Counted from the first letter of the stretch, positions 1-12,700 are shown. The stretch is DNA of 64,000 nucleotides from Burkholderiales bacterium (GCA_022841915.1 JALHQN010000009.1:1-64000), one strand, 5' to 3'. Numbers and translations are program-made. The notes: generated from the letters alone by a model not told the origin.

Positions 1-208
1 GTCATGCGCGACCAAGTGGCCCGCCGCGGTCTGGGTCTGCCTTCAGCGCGCAGTTCGCGAAGCGCCAAGAAAGGCGGTGCATAGGGATTCGCCCGTCGAT
101 CGCAGCTCGCGCATGAGGTATTGCGATGGTCGCACTACCCCATGTCTGCCGATGCCCTGTGCCAAAGCACGGGGATCGCAATCTCCCGCATAGGAGTCCA
201 GCTTGATC

Positions 209-1429
209 ATGAATCAACTACCCCTGGAAGGCATGCGCGTCATCGAAATGGGCCAGATCGTCGCCGGCCCCACCGCGGGATTGATACTGGGTGACATGGG
301 CGCCGACGTAATCAAAGTCGAACCGCCCGGCGCCGGTGGTCCGAGTCGTCCCGGCAATGCCCGCACCGGAACCTTTTACTTTCTCAATCGCAACAAACGC
401 ACGGTCGTGCTGGATCTGCACGACCCGGAGGGTCACCAGATCGCGACGAAGCTCATCAGCGGCGCCGACGTGTTGATCGAGAACATGGCGCCCGGCACGA
501 TGGATCGGCTCGGCCTCGGCTTCGTCAAGCTGCACGCCGACTTCCCGCGACTTGTCTACTGCAGCATCAAGGGCTATCTCTCCGGCCCCTATCAGTCACG
601 TCCGCTGATGGACGAGCCCGGTCAGATGGCGGCTGGTCTTGCTTACATGACCGGCCCGCCAGGGCAGCCGTTGCGTGCGGGCGCGTCAGTGGTCGATATC
701 GGTGCGGCGACTTTCGCCGTTGTCGGCGTCATGAGCGCGTTGCTCGAGCGCGAGAAGACTGGGCTAGGCCAACACGTCACGGGAGGTCTCTTCGAGACGG
801 CACTGTTCTATGTCGGTCAGCACATGTCCAGTGCGCAGTTCACAGGCACGCCGCCGCAACCGATGACGGTCCAGCGAGGTGACGTGCGCCCTGCCATCTA
901 TGACCTCTTTACCTGTCGAGACGGCCGCCAGGCGTTCATCGGCATCGTGAGCGACGGGCAATGGAAGCGTGTCTGCTCGGTGCTAGGGCTGGAGGATCTG
1001 GCCGAGGATCCGAGGTACAAGCACAACCCGGGACGGTTGGAGAACCGCATCCTGCTGTTGGAGCGCATCGGTCAAGCGTGCGCCAAGCATGACAGCCGTG
1101 ATGTCGTCGAGATGGTCGTGAACGCCGATGTGATCTGTGCACCGCTGAACACGCCGTTGACGGTGCTCGATGATCCTCACGTGCAGGCAGTTGGAAGAAC
1201 GCTGCCGCTCAAGATCGGTGACATCGATGGTCGCCTGCCGCCGCTACCTATCGAAACGAATACGTACCGATTCAAGGTCAAGCACTCCGCGCCCAAGGAC
1301 GCAGGCGCCCATACGCGGGAAGTCATGACGGAGCTGGGTTACTCGGCCGACGAGGTCGAGTCCTTGGCGCGCAGGGGCGTAATCTCAGGGCCGGATCTGC
1401 CACACAAAGACGGAGAGGCCCCGCACTAA
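209..1429 (+). CDS. Class III CoA-transferase (CaiB/BaiF family)
   Basis: This is a formyl-CoA-transferase-like enzyme that moves CoA between a carboxylic acid and an acyl-CoA in the cytoplasm; the acid used cannot be told from sequence. The N-terminal stretch IEMGQIVAGPTAG followed by GDMGADVIKVEPP is the family's CoA-binding signature, and the usual catalytic aspartate region appears as LMDEPGQMAAGL (Asp about residue 135), followed by the typical VVDIGAATFAVVGVMSALL segment. The length of about 406 residues is normal. An AGGAG box at 192-196 precedes a TTG at 203 (6 nt spacing) and an ATG at 209 (12 nt); I chose the ATG, but TTG at 203 is possible. The TAA stop directly abuts the left end of an IS5 element, so any downstream operon partner has been separated from it. 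Confidence 0.9.
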   Translation: MNQLPLEGMRVIEMGQIVAGPTAGLILGDMGADVIKVEPPGAGGPSRPGNARTGTFYFLNRNKRTVVLDLHDPEGHQIATKLISGADVLIENMAPGTMDRLGLGFVKLHADFPRLVYCSIKGYLSGPYQSRPLMDEPGQMAAGLAYMTGPPGQPLRAGASVVDIGAATFAVVGVMSALLEREKTGLGQHVTGGLFETALFYVGQHMSSAQFTGTPPQPMTVQRGDVRPAIYDLFTCRDGRQAFIGIVSDGQWKRVCSVLGLEDLAEDPRYKHNPGRLENRILLLERIGQACAKHDSRDVVEMVVNADVICAPLNTPLTVLDDPHVQAVGRTLPLKIGDIDGRLPPLPIETNTYRFKVKHSAPKDAGAHTREVMTELGYSADEVESLARRGVISGPDLPHKDGEAPH

Positions 1430-2083
1430 GGAAGGTCTGAACAAGTCTACCGATTCTGCTGTGGCGCGTTGAATCGGTCGGAGGGTGCGAATCGATGAAA
1501 CAGATGAGTTTTTCGGACACGGAGTACGCGGGGAAGCGGAAGAAGACCCGGCGCGAGTTGTTCCTCGAAGAGATGGAGCTCGTGGTGCCGTGGAAGGCGC
1601 TGCTCAAGGTGATCGAGCCGCTCTACCCCGTGGCCGGGAACGGCCGCAGGCCGTATCCGCTGGCGACGATGCTGCGTGTGCACCTGATGCAGAATTGGTT
1701 CGCGCTGAGCGACCCGGCGATGGAGGAGGCGCTGTACGAGATCGCCTCGTTGCGCATCTTTGCCGGGCTGGACTTACGCGAGGCGATCCCCGACGAGCCG
1801 ACGATCCTGAACTTTCGCCACTTGCTGGAAGAGCACGATGTGGCCGAGGAGATCCTCAAGCAGGTCAACGCGCACCTCACGCGCAAGGGCCTGCTGCTCA
1901 AGCGCGGCAGCATCGTCGATGCGACGATCATTGCAGCGCCCAGTTCGACCAAGAACGCGCAGGGTGAGCGCGATCCCGAAATGCATCAGGCGAAGAAGGG
2001 TAACCAGTGGCATTTTGGGATGAAGGCGCACATCGGCGTGGACGCCGACAGCGGCCTGGTTCATACCGTCACCACCACACCTG
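1430..2083 (+). mobile_element. IS5-family insertion sequence, right half missing
   Basis: The element opens at 1430 with GGAAGGTCTGAACAAG, which resembles the left inverted repeat of IS5-subgroup elements. It directly follows a CTAA that would fit the YTAR target preference of IS5. It carries the N-terminal and central part of a transposase and then stops abruptly near 2083, where the sequence switches to a fragment of an unrelated integrase-core IS. No right inverted repeat of IS5 type is seen, so the element is broken and presumably immobile. Confidence 0.75.
1495..2083 (+). pseudogene. IS5-family transposase, C-terminally truncated
   Basis: The reading frame starts [19 protein letters not shown] and contains the DDE_Tnp_1 N-terminal DUF772-like region ([47 protein letters not shown]). 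It then has the first catalytic aspartate block ([17 protein letters not shown]) and the family signature [19 protein letters not shown]. The remaining catalytic Asp and Glu are absent because the frame runs into foreign sequence near 2083 and ends at 2157 with about 24 unrelated residues. The intact family protein is about 320 residues; roughly 195 remain. Confidence 0.85.
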
Positions 2084-2212
2084 TCTCAGACCTTCAGCGT
2101 CGAGATCGACAAGGATGTCGTTCGGTGCTTCCTGGCAAAGCGCTACCGGCCCGGTGACGGTGATTCACGTGGCCCATCCTGGTTGACGTTGATCGCCCAA
2201 TCTCACGGACAA
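2084..2212 (+). mobile_element. Fragment of integrase-core IS (family A)
   Basis: About 130 bp closely match the middle of the integrase-core transposase found at 16.4-17.2 kb and 28.6-29.7 kb, from the segment coding for [11 protein letters not shown] to LTLIAQS. It is fused directly to the truncated IS5 element. It carries no start, no catalytic core and no element ends. Confidence 0.75.
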
Positions 2213-2290
2213 TACGGCGGCCTTCGCTCGTTGTGATTCCTTGCCGAGGATCGTGCGCACCACCAGCCACAGACCAGGAACCGACACTGG

Positions 2291-2345
2291 AACAAAAAAA
2301 CTGTCGGCTATTCAGTACTATCGAGTTTTTTGACCATACGGGCAT
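2291..2345 (+). repeat. Dispersed ~50-bp repeat, copy 1
   Basis: The sequence resembles AACTATTGGCTATTCAATAC followed by GAGTTTTTTGACCATACGGG and recurs at 15723-15773 and 30331-30380 in the same orientation. It is A+T richer than its surroundings. This copy lies about 80 bp past an IS fragment. Function unknown; it may be the end of an unrecognised mobile element. Confidence 0.6.
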
Positions 2346-2365
2346 AGCAACCCTTGCCGACCCGT

Positions 2366-2752
2366 CTAGAAACCGCCTATACCGCCCTGCCCGGGGACGC
2401 CGCCACCGATACTCCCTTGGCCGGGCACACCGCCGCCGATGCCTGGATCGTAGCCGCCTGCACCCGGATGTCGGCGCGGTAGCGTTTCACGCGTAGTACC
2501 GGTTCGCGAATCGTAGGTCGAATAGCCACCGCCGCGCCGCGGTACCGTCTCGCGATAGTTGCCGCTCTCGTGATCAAAGGTCGACACGCCGCCCCTCTCG
2601 CGGGGCACGACATCGACCGCATGGCCCCGCTGATAGTCGAAGCAGCTATAGCCACCCCCCTGACGCCGAACGCAGTCGACCTGGGCCATTGCCGCGGCAG
2701 ACAGCGACATGAGCACAGCGGAAATCCACCACGAATGCCGGCGACTCAACAT
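2366..2752 (-). CDS. Small secreted glycine-rich repeat protein
   Basis: This 128-residue protein begins with a clear Sec signal peptide (MLSRRHSWW, a hydrophobic run, then AAAMAQ; cleavage probably near residue 24). The mature part has short imperfect repeats of the form RGGGYSTYDSRTGTTRET, in which a glycine-rich turn, an aromatic pair and a charged segment alternate. It ends in a GGGVPGQG / GGVPGQGGIGGF tail. A GGGGAG box lies 8 nt before the ATG, supporting this start. Two cysteines remain near the mature N-terminus (VDCVRRQGGGYSCFDY). I do not recognise a named family; an envelope or periplasmic role is inference from the signal peptide. It sits isolated among IS fragments. Confidence 0.65.
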   Translation of the reverse strand: MLSRRHSWWISAVLMSLSAAAMAQVDCVRRQGGGYSCFDYQRGHAVDVVPRERGGVSTFDHESGNYRETVPRRGGGYSTYDSRTGTTRETLPRRHPGAGGYDPGIGGGVPGQGSIGGGVPGQGGIGGF

Positions 2753-2972
2753 TTCATCACTCCCCGTATCGATCCATGTCGTCCAAAGCCAGCGCCGACG
2801 TCAATCGGCCCTACCCAAGAATGCGCCGGATGCTCCCGTCGGTCCAGTGCATCCCTTCACACTGCGATCGAAATTCGACACGGTCGATCGCTCCCGTGCG
2901 ACGAATCGCGAGACGCTGCCCCCCCCGTAGAGACAGCCGCTGCGTAGACCTCTCGATGCACGGAGGGCGTAG

Positions 2973-3312
2973 TGCCCAGAAAAGCGAACGAACCCATCAC
3001 GCATCGACGCGGTGATAGTAACTGAGCATACCGCCGAGCCGTGCCCCACGATGGATGCTCCCGTCGTTCGCCGCAACGCTCGGATATCCGCGAAACAGTC
3101 GGCTCCCTAGCCCCCGATGATTACGCTCTTCGTGGAGATGCGTCATGTACTCCGTGATCGCACGACGCAAGGCCCCCTGCCCTACGGAGATCATCTTCGT
3201 CAGGCCTTCTTCCCTGATCGAGCGTACGAAGCGCTCTGCGAACGCCTTCAGGTTCGGTGACAGCGGTGGCAACCGAATCACCTCCGTGCCACCTTCCGCA
3301 ATGAAGTCCCGT
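2973..3312 (-). mobile_element. Fragment of integrase-core IS (family B), 3' end
   Basis: The minus strand encodes the C-terminal 100 residues of the family B transposase (RDFIAEGGTEVIRLPPLSP, AERFVRSIREE, RLGGMLSYYHR), nearly identical in layout to the copy at 26.1-27.2 kb. The outer end near 2973 aligns with the terminal repeat of the other copies. The catalytic glutamate region (SIREEGLTK) is present, but the first two aspartates are missing. Upstream the homology stops at about 3312. Confidence 0.75.
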
Positions 3313-3742
3313 CTGACTGTGGCCGGACAGTGCCCATTGCTGGCGGCGTCTCGGCCGATCAGCCACGGCGAAAGCCGCTGCCCGAGTTGGCGAGCACACT
3401 CAGCCTGAACGGCATGGCGCCCTGGGCGCAGGTGAGCGCGTATCGCGCCACTGGGGCCAGGCCCCTGCAGGGCGCCTGCCGGCCTTCCTATCTGTTTGCC
3501 GGTTGATGGCGATCAAGGCTTCATGAGTCCGAGGGCGTATTGTCGAAATGCACCCAGGTTTCTCGGCACCTACGCCAGAGTCGACCATGGAAGCCACATG
3601 ATCGAACATGTCGAAGGAGAGCCATCACTTCTAGGTCACCGAACCCAGTGTGTCGTTGCTCAAGGGAGGTGGTGCGGTTCATGGGCTGGCGGTACATCGT
3701 GGTTGATCGCTTCGCCCATCGAGCAAAAAGGGAGCACTTGGC
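3313..3742. other. Gene-free leader of the Tc-toxin gene
   Basis: No convincing coding sequence is seen in these 430 bp. A plus-strand open frame ending at the TGA near 3505 could be the tail of a lost gene, but I recognise nothing in it. The toxin promoter should lie here; I cannot pick a confident -35/-10 pair. The last 20 bases contain the AGGGAG ribosome-binding site used by the toxin. Confidence 0.4.
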
Positions 3743-6700
3743 ATGAAGGCAGTTCAAGCACCCGTCGACCGCACCAGCACTCCCGAGACTGTTATCGATC
3801 TGCAAGATGCACTCCTGCTGCTCCTCGAACAGCGGCAGATCCGCCTGGCCGTCACGCCAGAAGCACCCGACGCCGAAGCGTTGCACGCAATCACCGAGCA
3901 GATCAGGATCGAGCGAACGTCAGGGACTTTCGGCGAGGCCACCCTCGCACTCGTACAGCATTTCCAGGCTCGATCGGGTCTGGAAGGCCGGAGTCCGGGC
4001 CGGGTCGACACCGAGACCGCCGCCCGTCTCAACGCCGCCTTGGCCGCCATTGGCGCGCTCGACGACCCTTGCATGTGGTGCGTTCGCGGTCGCATCACGC
4101 ATCCCGGCGGCGCGCCCGCAACCCGGCTGCAGGTCCGCGCTTTCGACCGCGACGTATCGGGGGAGGATCTCCTGGGCGAAGCCACCACGGACGACGACGG
4201 CCACTACTCGATCTCGTATGCCGAATCCCGTTTCCGCCGCTCCGCCTCAGAACGCGGCGGCCCGGAAATTTTCATTCGCGTTGTCGATGTCAGCGGACAG
4301 CATCGCGCCGTATCGAAAGTTCACGACAATGCCCCGCAGACGCTCGAACTCGACTTGACTCTTCCCGAGGCAGCGCTCGATCGCTTCGTCGTCAGCGGTC
4401 GAGTGACCGCCTCGGATGCCAAGCCGGCCAGCGCATTCCTCGTCAAGGCATTCGACCGCAATGTCGGCACCGACGACACGCTGCTCGGCGAGGCGACGAC
4501 CGACGCCCAGGGAAACTACACGATCACCTATTCGCGGACTCAACTGGACGGCAAACTCGCCGCCGATCTACTGCTGGCGTTGTACGACACCGAGCAGCTG
4601 AAGCTCATGTCGGATGTGATATTCAATGCCCGCCCAGTCGAGACCCTCGATTTTTCAGTACCCCGGCAGACGGGTGCGCCGCAGACCGAATTCGACCGCC
4701 TGCAAGCCCAGATTCGCCCGCTGCTGCGCGACAAGCTGAAGCTCGACGCGCTGCAGTCGGGCGACATCGACTTCCTCTGCGGCAAGATCGACATCGGTCG
4801 TCAGGCGGTCGAGCGCCTCACGCGCGCGCACCGACTCGCAACCACCGACGACACGCTCGCAGTCCTATACTACGGGCTGCTCAGCCAACGCATCGCGACG
4901 GAGCCTGCTGCGCTGTTGGCCCGCGGCCGCGTGCTTGTCGGCGAGGCGCTGGCGATGGCAGCGGCAGAGGGTGCGATTCCGCCTGTCGCCCCGCAGGTGA
5001 TCGATCGGTTCGTCGATGACACCTTGCCGAGGCTTTCGGTCCAAGCGCGGCTCACGCCGGCCTGGCCGCGCGGTCGCGCCTCGCTGGGCGATGTGCTGTG
5101 CTTGATCGAGTCTGCGAAGTTGAACGCCTTACCCGAAGACACGCGACGTCAGATCGCCGGCCTCGTCGGCGACCCGCCGGTCGTATCCGAGACTTTGCCG
5201 GCGCAACTCGCCGCACTGGGGCTCGCGCGTCACCAGACACTGGCTGTCGAGCGCTCACTGCGGCTTGCCGATCTCGCAGGCGGCAACTTGCCTTTGATGC
5301 GGTCGTTGTCGGCACATCTTCGACCCGACGATGACGACGGCTCGCTGCGCCCGCTTGCCTCACTGACGCGCGCGCACTGGCTCGACTTCGCCTACGCCCA
5401 CCGCGTTCCTCAAGACATCGATCTCAGCCCCGACGAATTCGGCTTGCAACTGGAACGGGCAGTCGAAGCCTTGCATCCGACCGCCGTGATCACCGAACGC
5501 ATGCGCACGGGTGATCTGGTGTTCGACGCGCCCGACTTTGCGCAGATCCGCAGGGTGCTCGAAGCGAACCCTGGCTTCGATCTCGTCGAGGCGGACCTGC
5601 GCTGCCTGCCCGACACGCTCGATCTAGCGGGCATCGAAGACCCAACCGCCCTGGCCCGGTCACTGCGCAAGCTTCAACGCGTCAAGCGCCTGGGCGCCGA
5701 TTGGCGCGAGACCGGCGCCTTGATCAATGCAGACATCGTCTCGGCTTTCGACATCGTCAACCTGGGGCCCGAGCGTCTGCAAGACGCCATGGCCTGGCGC
5801 ATGGATGCCTCGCGCAGCCAAGCGCTGTACGACAAGGCCAAGGAGATTCACGACACGGGCCTCACGGTGCTGGTCAACGCTCATCCCAGTTTCTCGCCGA
5901 CGTCGGTAGCGGCGATGCCGATATCCGGCGCAACCCATGCTGCGCAAGATGCCAACTTGCGATCACTGTTCGGTGCTCCGGATGGCTGCGAATGCCCGCA
6001 TGACCTGTCGGTATTGAGCCCGGCAGCCTACTTCGTCGATCTGCTGAAGTTCCTCGACCCGAACCCGGCCACCAAGGCCTGGCCGGACGGACCGATCGGG
6101 CTCATGGGCGGGCGCCGCCCCGACTTGCTGCAGCTTGAGCTATCGGGTGCCAACACCCATGTCGAGCTGCCGCATGTCGATCTGGTGCTGGAAGTTTTAG
6201 AGAACGCCGTGGCGCTTCCGCTAACCTTTCATGCACCCGCCGGGATGAACGTCGCCGACGCACTGCGAAGCCAGCCCTTGCCGTGGCAGATCGCCAGCGA
6301 ACTTCGGACCACCGCCTTGCAAGTGGGCGACGATTTCACGGTGCGCGCGGCAGGTACTCGCGATCGCGCCGAGGTGTGGACTGTCAAGAACGGCGCACTG
6401 CAGTGGACTCTGCTGCACAACCCCGAGCGGCAGTTCGTCATGCGGCTCGCGGGCTCCCCGCGCCAGGTCACCGCAAGCGAAGTCGGCATCGACAAGACGG
6501 TGCTGGCTGCGGAACTCGATGCCGAACACCTGTCAGCCGCCACGCTTCGAGAAATCGATGCACTGCGTTGCGCGCGTCGCGACGGCCTGCATCTGCTGCG
6601 CACCATCGACCACAAGGTGCTTCGGGTCGGCAACGACCGGTTCGTGCTTGCATGCAAGTTGGCCGTGACGGTCAGCGTCCAGAGGCAAGACACACCGTCT

Positions 6701-9700
6701 CTCGTACTGACGGCACCCGACGGCCGCATCTTGCTCACGCAGAGCTGCTCGCTCACTGCGCTGAACGCGATCGTCGACGGCCTCGAGCACGGCCGCATCG
6801 CCGGCCCGCTCAAGGCGTACCTGCCGCAGATCGAGATCGGCCGCATCGAGGCGATCCAGGCAGATTCGTCGTGGTCGATCACGATCGACTTCCCCGACAT
6901 CGACATCGTCGATTTGCGCGAGCAGGTGACGATTGCCGCACTCAGCTATCAAAGCACGGAGGAACAACGGGGCACCGCCGTTTGGCCGGCACATCAGAAC
7001 CCGCGGGCTTACGCGAGCCTGCGCGAGGCGACTTTCCCCTGGACCTTGCCCTTCGATTCGACGCTCGAGACCGTGCGCGCCTGCCTGGATCGCACAGGCA
7101 CCTCGCGACGTGAGTTGCTGGAGCGTGCCATGCCGGGCAAGTTGAGCGACGCGCGCTTCACTCATGAGGTGCTGGGCCTATCGCTGGCCGACGCCCACCT
7201 GATCGCAAGCACGTTGCCAACCACAACAGACAACAAGCCGCTGTGGCAATGCTGGGGGGTCGCCCCCGACGCGACCAACAAGGTCAGCTTGTGGAGCACA
7301 TCGCTGGGGCAGCAGGTGGTATTCGATACGCCTTACGATGCCTTGTGCAACGTGGGCATTCTCACGCAACAGGCTCGGATCAGCGTCGATGAGATGTACC
7401 GCCTTCTGGCCACCAGCTTCGTAGGTGCAGACTGGTTGAGCGTTGCGCCTGCCGGAGGTTGCAAGCCGAGCGAGCTCACCTTGTCCGATCTTCAGATCGA
7501 TCATCTCGAACGCCTGCCTCGCTTCGTGCGGCTGTGGCGCAAGCTGGGCGGCAGCATCGAGGCGCTCGACTTCTCGATGCTCATGCTGTCTCCCGACACC
7601 GATCATTGCTTGCTGACTGCAGACACGCTCCACGGGCTGGCGCACCTGCGTCGCTTGAGCGAAGCGCTCGGCTTGCAAAGCTCGCATATCGCGAGTTGGT
7701 ACAAGCCGCAGGCACTCGCACAACTCATCGATCTGCACACCGAGGCCCGCAGCGAGCGCACCCTGTATGCGCAACTGTTTCAGAACACGCACGTGCAGAA
7801 TCCCCCAGCGGCCGCGATGAAGTGGGATGAACGCTCGGGACAACCCGTCGGCAAGGCAGGCAGCGCGACACTTTCGAGTTGCATCGCGGAGGTTGCTGCG
7901 GGGTTGGGCCTGAAGCAAGCCGACCTGAAACGCTTCATCGATGCCGCCGGGCTGCCTGATCTCTTGTCGCTTGAAAATCTTCACGCGCTCTATCGCTCGT
8001 TCGGCTTGATGGGTGCATTGCGTATCGGTGTTGATGACTATCTCGCCCTGTTGCGAGTCTCCGGGATCGTCGACCCATTCGCGAGCCCCGCTCGAACCAT
8101 CGAGTTCATCGAGTCCGTGAGCCTGATCCAGGGTTCGGCGTTCTCTGCCGAAGAAACCAGCTACCTGTTGCGTAACGAAGCCCCGCGGCCAGGCTCGACG
8201 TTCGGCATCTCGGACGACCAGATCGCCTCGACGTTGCAAAGCCTGCGTGCGGCGCTCGAGAAACGGCTCACCGAGCTCTCCCCAAGAATCGACGAACTGG
8301 TCGGCACACTGGCGCCCGACACGCCTTCGAGCCGGCCCGACGCAGCAGCGAGTACCGAAGTCGATTGGAGCCACGCCGCCTGGGCGCTGACATCCAGTGA
8401 GGAGTTGCGCGCCCATCTGCGCGATCAGGTAACCGAACATCTTTCGACCGCGCTGGCGTTGGCCGGTCCCGTGGTGCGCCGGCTGCTGAGCAGCGAAGTC
8501 GGTCGAACTGCGCACTTACAGCACCCGGTGCGCGTGGGCTTCGACGCCATCGAGGTGTTCACGAGTTTCGACTTCATCACCGCGAATTCACCCGCAGCCC
8601 CCGGCGCAACCCCACGCTCAGTGCCCGGCGGCACGCCCACTGCCCCGCATCGACCGGATGTCATGACCGGTGGCAGCCGCAGGGACGTTGTCGTGCCGTC
8701 TGACGAAATCAAGGTGCGAACAGACTGGGAAAGCGCGTCGGATGTGATCGAGAGGCTGCACAAGTGCGCGTTGATCCTGTCGCGACTGAAGATCGAACCC
8801 ACTGAGCTCGACTGGATCGCCGGCCCGAACGGGATGACATCGCAAGTGTTGGGGCAACTGCCGGTCCATGCCGGCGGGGCTGCCGTGCCCTTGCCTGCAT
8901 GGCGCCGGCTTGTCACCTTGTACGGTCTGCGTGACCGCGCTGCGGGTGCGCCAGCCTTGCTCGACCGCTACGTGCAATCGCTGCAGCTTGTCGGTGACGC
9001 CGATGCCATGATCCGGGCGCGCGCAACGCTGTCCTCCGGCTTGGGCCTGACTGCGGATGAAGTGCAAGCTGCAGCCGACGGGCTCAATATCAAGACGCCA
9101 GACGCCTATCGCGATCCGATTCAAGTGGCTGCCTGGTGGAACCTGATGGTGACAGCGGCGCGCCTGGGCGCCAGCATGGCGCAGGTTCAGAACCTCTGTA
9201 GCGCGGACTGGGCGACGCCGGAAGCGGCAGCCCTGGCCAGCGCCACAGCACGCACGCTGCTCCGGTCCAAGTTCGGCGACCAATCATGGCGCGATGTCGC
9301 AAAGCCGACGGCCGCTCGGCTGCGCGCGCGCCAACGCAACGCCTTGGTCCAGTACCTCGTCGCTAGCAACGGCTTGCGCGACGCCGACGATTTGTACGAC
9401 CGCCTGCTGATCGACCCTCAGATGACGCCTTCGGTCACCACCACCCGGCTATTGCAGGCGACAGCGTCAGTGCAGCAGTTCATCCAGCGCTGCCTGCTCG
9501 GCCTGGAGCCGCAGGCAGTGCTGAGCGCCACACAGCGTCAGCGCTGGGAGTGGATGAAGAACTACCGCGTGTGGGAGGCCAACCGCAAGGTCTTCTTGTA
9601 CCCGGAAAACTGGCTACACCCCGAACTGCGCGACGATGCCACCGAGGCTTTTTCCCAGTTCGAAGGCGGCATGGCGCAGAGCGAGCCATCGTATGACCTC

Positions 9701-12700
9701 GTCGTTGAGAACCTGCAGGCCTATACCGAAGAGCTGGGAGAGATCGCCAAGCTCAAGATGCTCGGCATGTTCGAAGACGTTGACGCCACAGGACTGCGCA
9801 CGCTGTATTGCGTCGGCCGCCTGCCGAACCAGCCCTATGCCCACTACTGGCGAATGTGCACGATGTTCGGGCAGAGCAGCATGCGCTGGAGCGGCTGGCG
9901 AAAAATCGATCTCGACATCGCCGACGATCACGTGATGCCCTTCGTGCTCGATGGGGACTTCCACATCGCTTGGCCGTCCATCACCAAAACCGCGGCTCCC
10001 GAAGGCGCAACCGACAAACGCGGGCGCTGGAAGATCAAACTCAACTGGGCCCGGGTGACGCCCAGGGGCAGCGCCAAGAAGAAGATCAGCCGCGACGCGC
10101 TGCCGCTGGATGGATGGCGCACGGCCATCTATAGCCACTCGAGCATTGACGACGCCGCCCGCGAACTCACCTTCCGCCTGATTCCAGGGAGCAACGGCGA
10201 GTCGATGGCTTTCGTCGTCCACGACGTGGTGATCTCGCACTACACCCCGGCATTGGAATCCTTGGCCGCGGTTGAGCCCAATTGCGAACCGACTGTTTCC
10301 GGGTATGAGCCACAGACTGTCGACTCTGCGACCAATGAAGTTACCGATCGAGGTTATTCAGCGCTCAAAACGCTGATGCTCAACGAGAAGTATGACAACG
10401 ATCACTACGGCCCCGAGAACGTTCTGTCGCCCTCGGTTTTCACCTTCCGGCTCTACTGCCGCTACGAAGACGAGCGTGGCCGATATTATTACGGGCCGGC
10501 GGCAGGCAGGAATCTCACCTGTTCCGTCTATTGCGTGCTCAACGATCCGGACTCTTCTGCTCCGGAGACGTTGTTCAATGCAGGAAGTGTCGCAATGGCC
10601 GAACAACCCGGCGCCGGCGGCACCTACACCTACACCCTCGACTGGGTTCAGTTCATAGGGCTGGGCGGTCCGACGCGGTTTCTTAGACGCATTGAATTCG
10701 GCCTCGAAACCTCGAGCGGCCGCAAAACCGTGGCTACCTATGTGCCGAAGGATTCGAACGAACTGCCTTTGAGCTATGACGCGGGGTTCGTCTTTGGCAG
10801 CGCACTGACCCCGCATTGGAGCACCTCGCCGGCCGGTCAATTCGTACTGACGCTCGATGGCGACATGACGGTGCAAGCACCGGACAGCACTTGCACACCG
10901 ATGGGCGCCGGACCGTGGCCCTCCATAATCTACGCCAATGGCTTCAGGACGTATGGCGGAACGGAGTTCGAAGTCCAGGCACAGCAGTCTGCTTCGTGGC
11001 GGCAGATGAAGCCCCCTGCCGGACTGAGCGATTCAGACTTGTGGCATCGCCACACGACGGATGCGCGCATCTACGTTCAGAGATATGCCAAGAAGCTGGG
11101 CGCGAACGGTCCGGAGGCGGTGTTTTCCCATCTGGAGGTGTTCGACAAGATTGCCGACACAGCGTCATTGCGTAGCCGCTCGAAGCGGGTGCTGTCAGGC
11201 CCGCAAGGGTACTACTCGATCGGTTCGCAACGGTCTCTGCAGTCTTCGGCCGCGACGGTGGATGACCGGGAGCCGGCGCTGGGTTGGTCCTGGCTCAAGG
11301 GTGTCTCCATGCCCGGGTTCGACGTCCGCTTTCCGGCGGCGATCTACAACATCGAACTCTTCTGTCACGTCCCGTTGCTGGCCACAGAGATTCTGCTGCG
11401 GCAGCAGCGCTTCGAAGACGCCCGGCGCGTGCTGCATCTGGTGTTCGACCCGACTACCGACGAGAGCAGCGACGACGTCGAACGCTGCTGGAAGTTTCTG
11501 CCGTTCCGGCAAGCGGGTGCAGATGTTCTATGGTTGCTCAAGATCCTGGCTGCCGAGCAGTCGGGCGACTTGCCCGACGACGCCAAGGCCTTCCTGGCCA
11601 GCATCCTCGCCGACTTCTCGACGCTGATCGATGAATGGCGCAACAAGCCGTTCTTGCCTCACGCCATTGCCCGCTCGCGCCTGCGGCAGAAGTCCTATCA
11701 GTGGCGCGCACTGTTCAACTATCTCGACATCCTGATCGGCTGGGGCGACCAACTGTTTCGGCGCGACACCCGCGAGTCGATCAACGAAGCGACCCAGCTC
11801 TACGTTCTGGCTGCAAAGTTGCTAGGAGCGCGCCCGGCGACGATCCGGCCGACCGCTCCACCGCCCCCCACGTCCTACCTCGACCTGCGGCATCAATGGG
11901 ACGACTTCAGCAATGCGTGGGTGACCGTGACCGACAGCAACGTGGTGCGCCGCCTCGCGTTTCAGAGCAAGCCTGAGAAGGCGCTCGACCCCGAGCGTCC
12001 CGACTCGAGCGACTACGCCAGACCCTCCGATTCGACGGGCGTGACGTGGTCACTGCAGATGCTGTTCTTTTGCATCCCGCACAATGACAAGCTGCTCGAG
12101 TATTGGGACCAAGTCGAAGACCGGCTGATGAAGTTGCGTCATTCGTTGAACATCGACGGGGTCGAGCGATCTCTACCGTTGTGGGAGCCACCGATCGACC
12201 CGGATCTGCTGGTTCGCGCCACGGCAGCGGGGCTGTCGATTGCCGATGTGTTGAACGAAATGGCCGCGCCCTTGCTGCCTTACCGATTCCAGGTTCTGGT
12301 GCAGAAGGCCGCCGAGATCTGCGGCGAGGTCAAGGCTCTGGGAACCGCGTTGCTGAACACGCTTGAAAAGCAAGATGCCGAGAACCTGGCGCTGCTGCGG
12401 TCCGGCCAAGAGACCGCGATGCTCGGGCTGATCAAGCAAGTCAGACAGTATCAGATCGACGAGGCGAACGCCCGGATCGAAGCGCTCAAGCAGAGTCAGG
12501 CCGTCTCGATGGAACGCTTCAACCAATACCGCAAGCTGATGGGCAACCAGCCCACGACCCTCGGGCCCGAGGGTGTGCCGGTGCTCGGCAGCACATCGAA
12601 ACTTCAAGTGGCCGCCAACGCACCCGGCGAGGCATCGGGGCTGGGTCTGATCCAGCACGAAGTGGCCCAGTTGAACTCGCTGGGAACGGCCAACAACCTG

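Noticed and set aside
3496-5019. 507-codon plus-strand frame overlapping the toxin start
   Set aside because: Arg-rich product of an alternative frame; the toxin frame has the ribosome-binding site and recognisable domains.
7178-8515. 445-codon minus-strand frame inside the Tc toxin
   Set aside because: Antisense to a well-supported toxin frame; composition typical of a shadow ORF.
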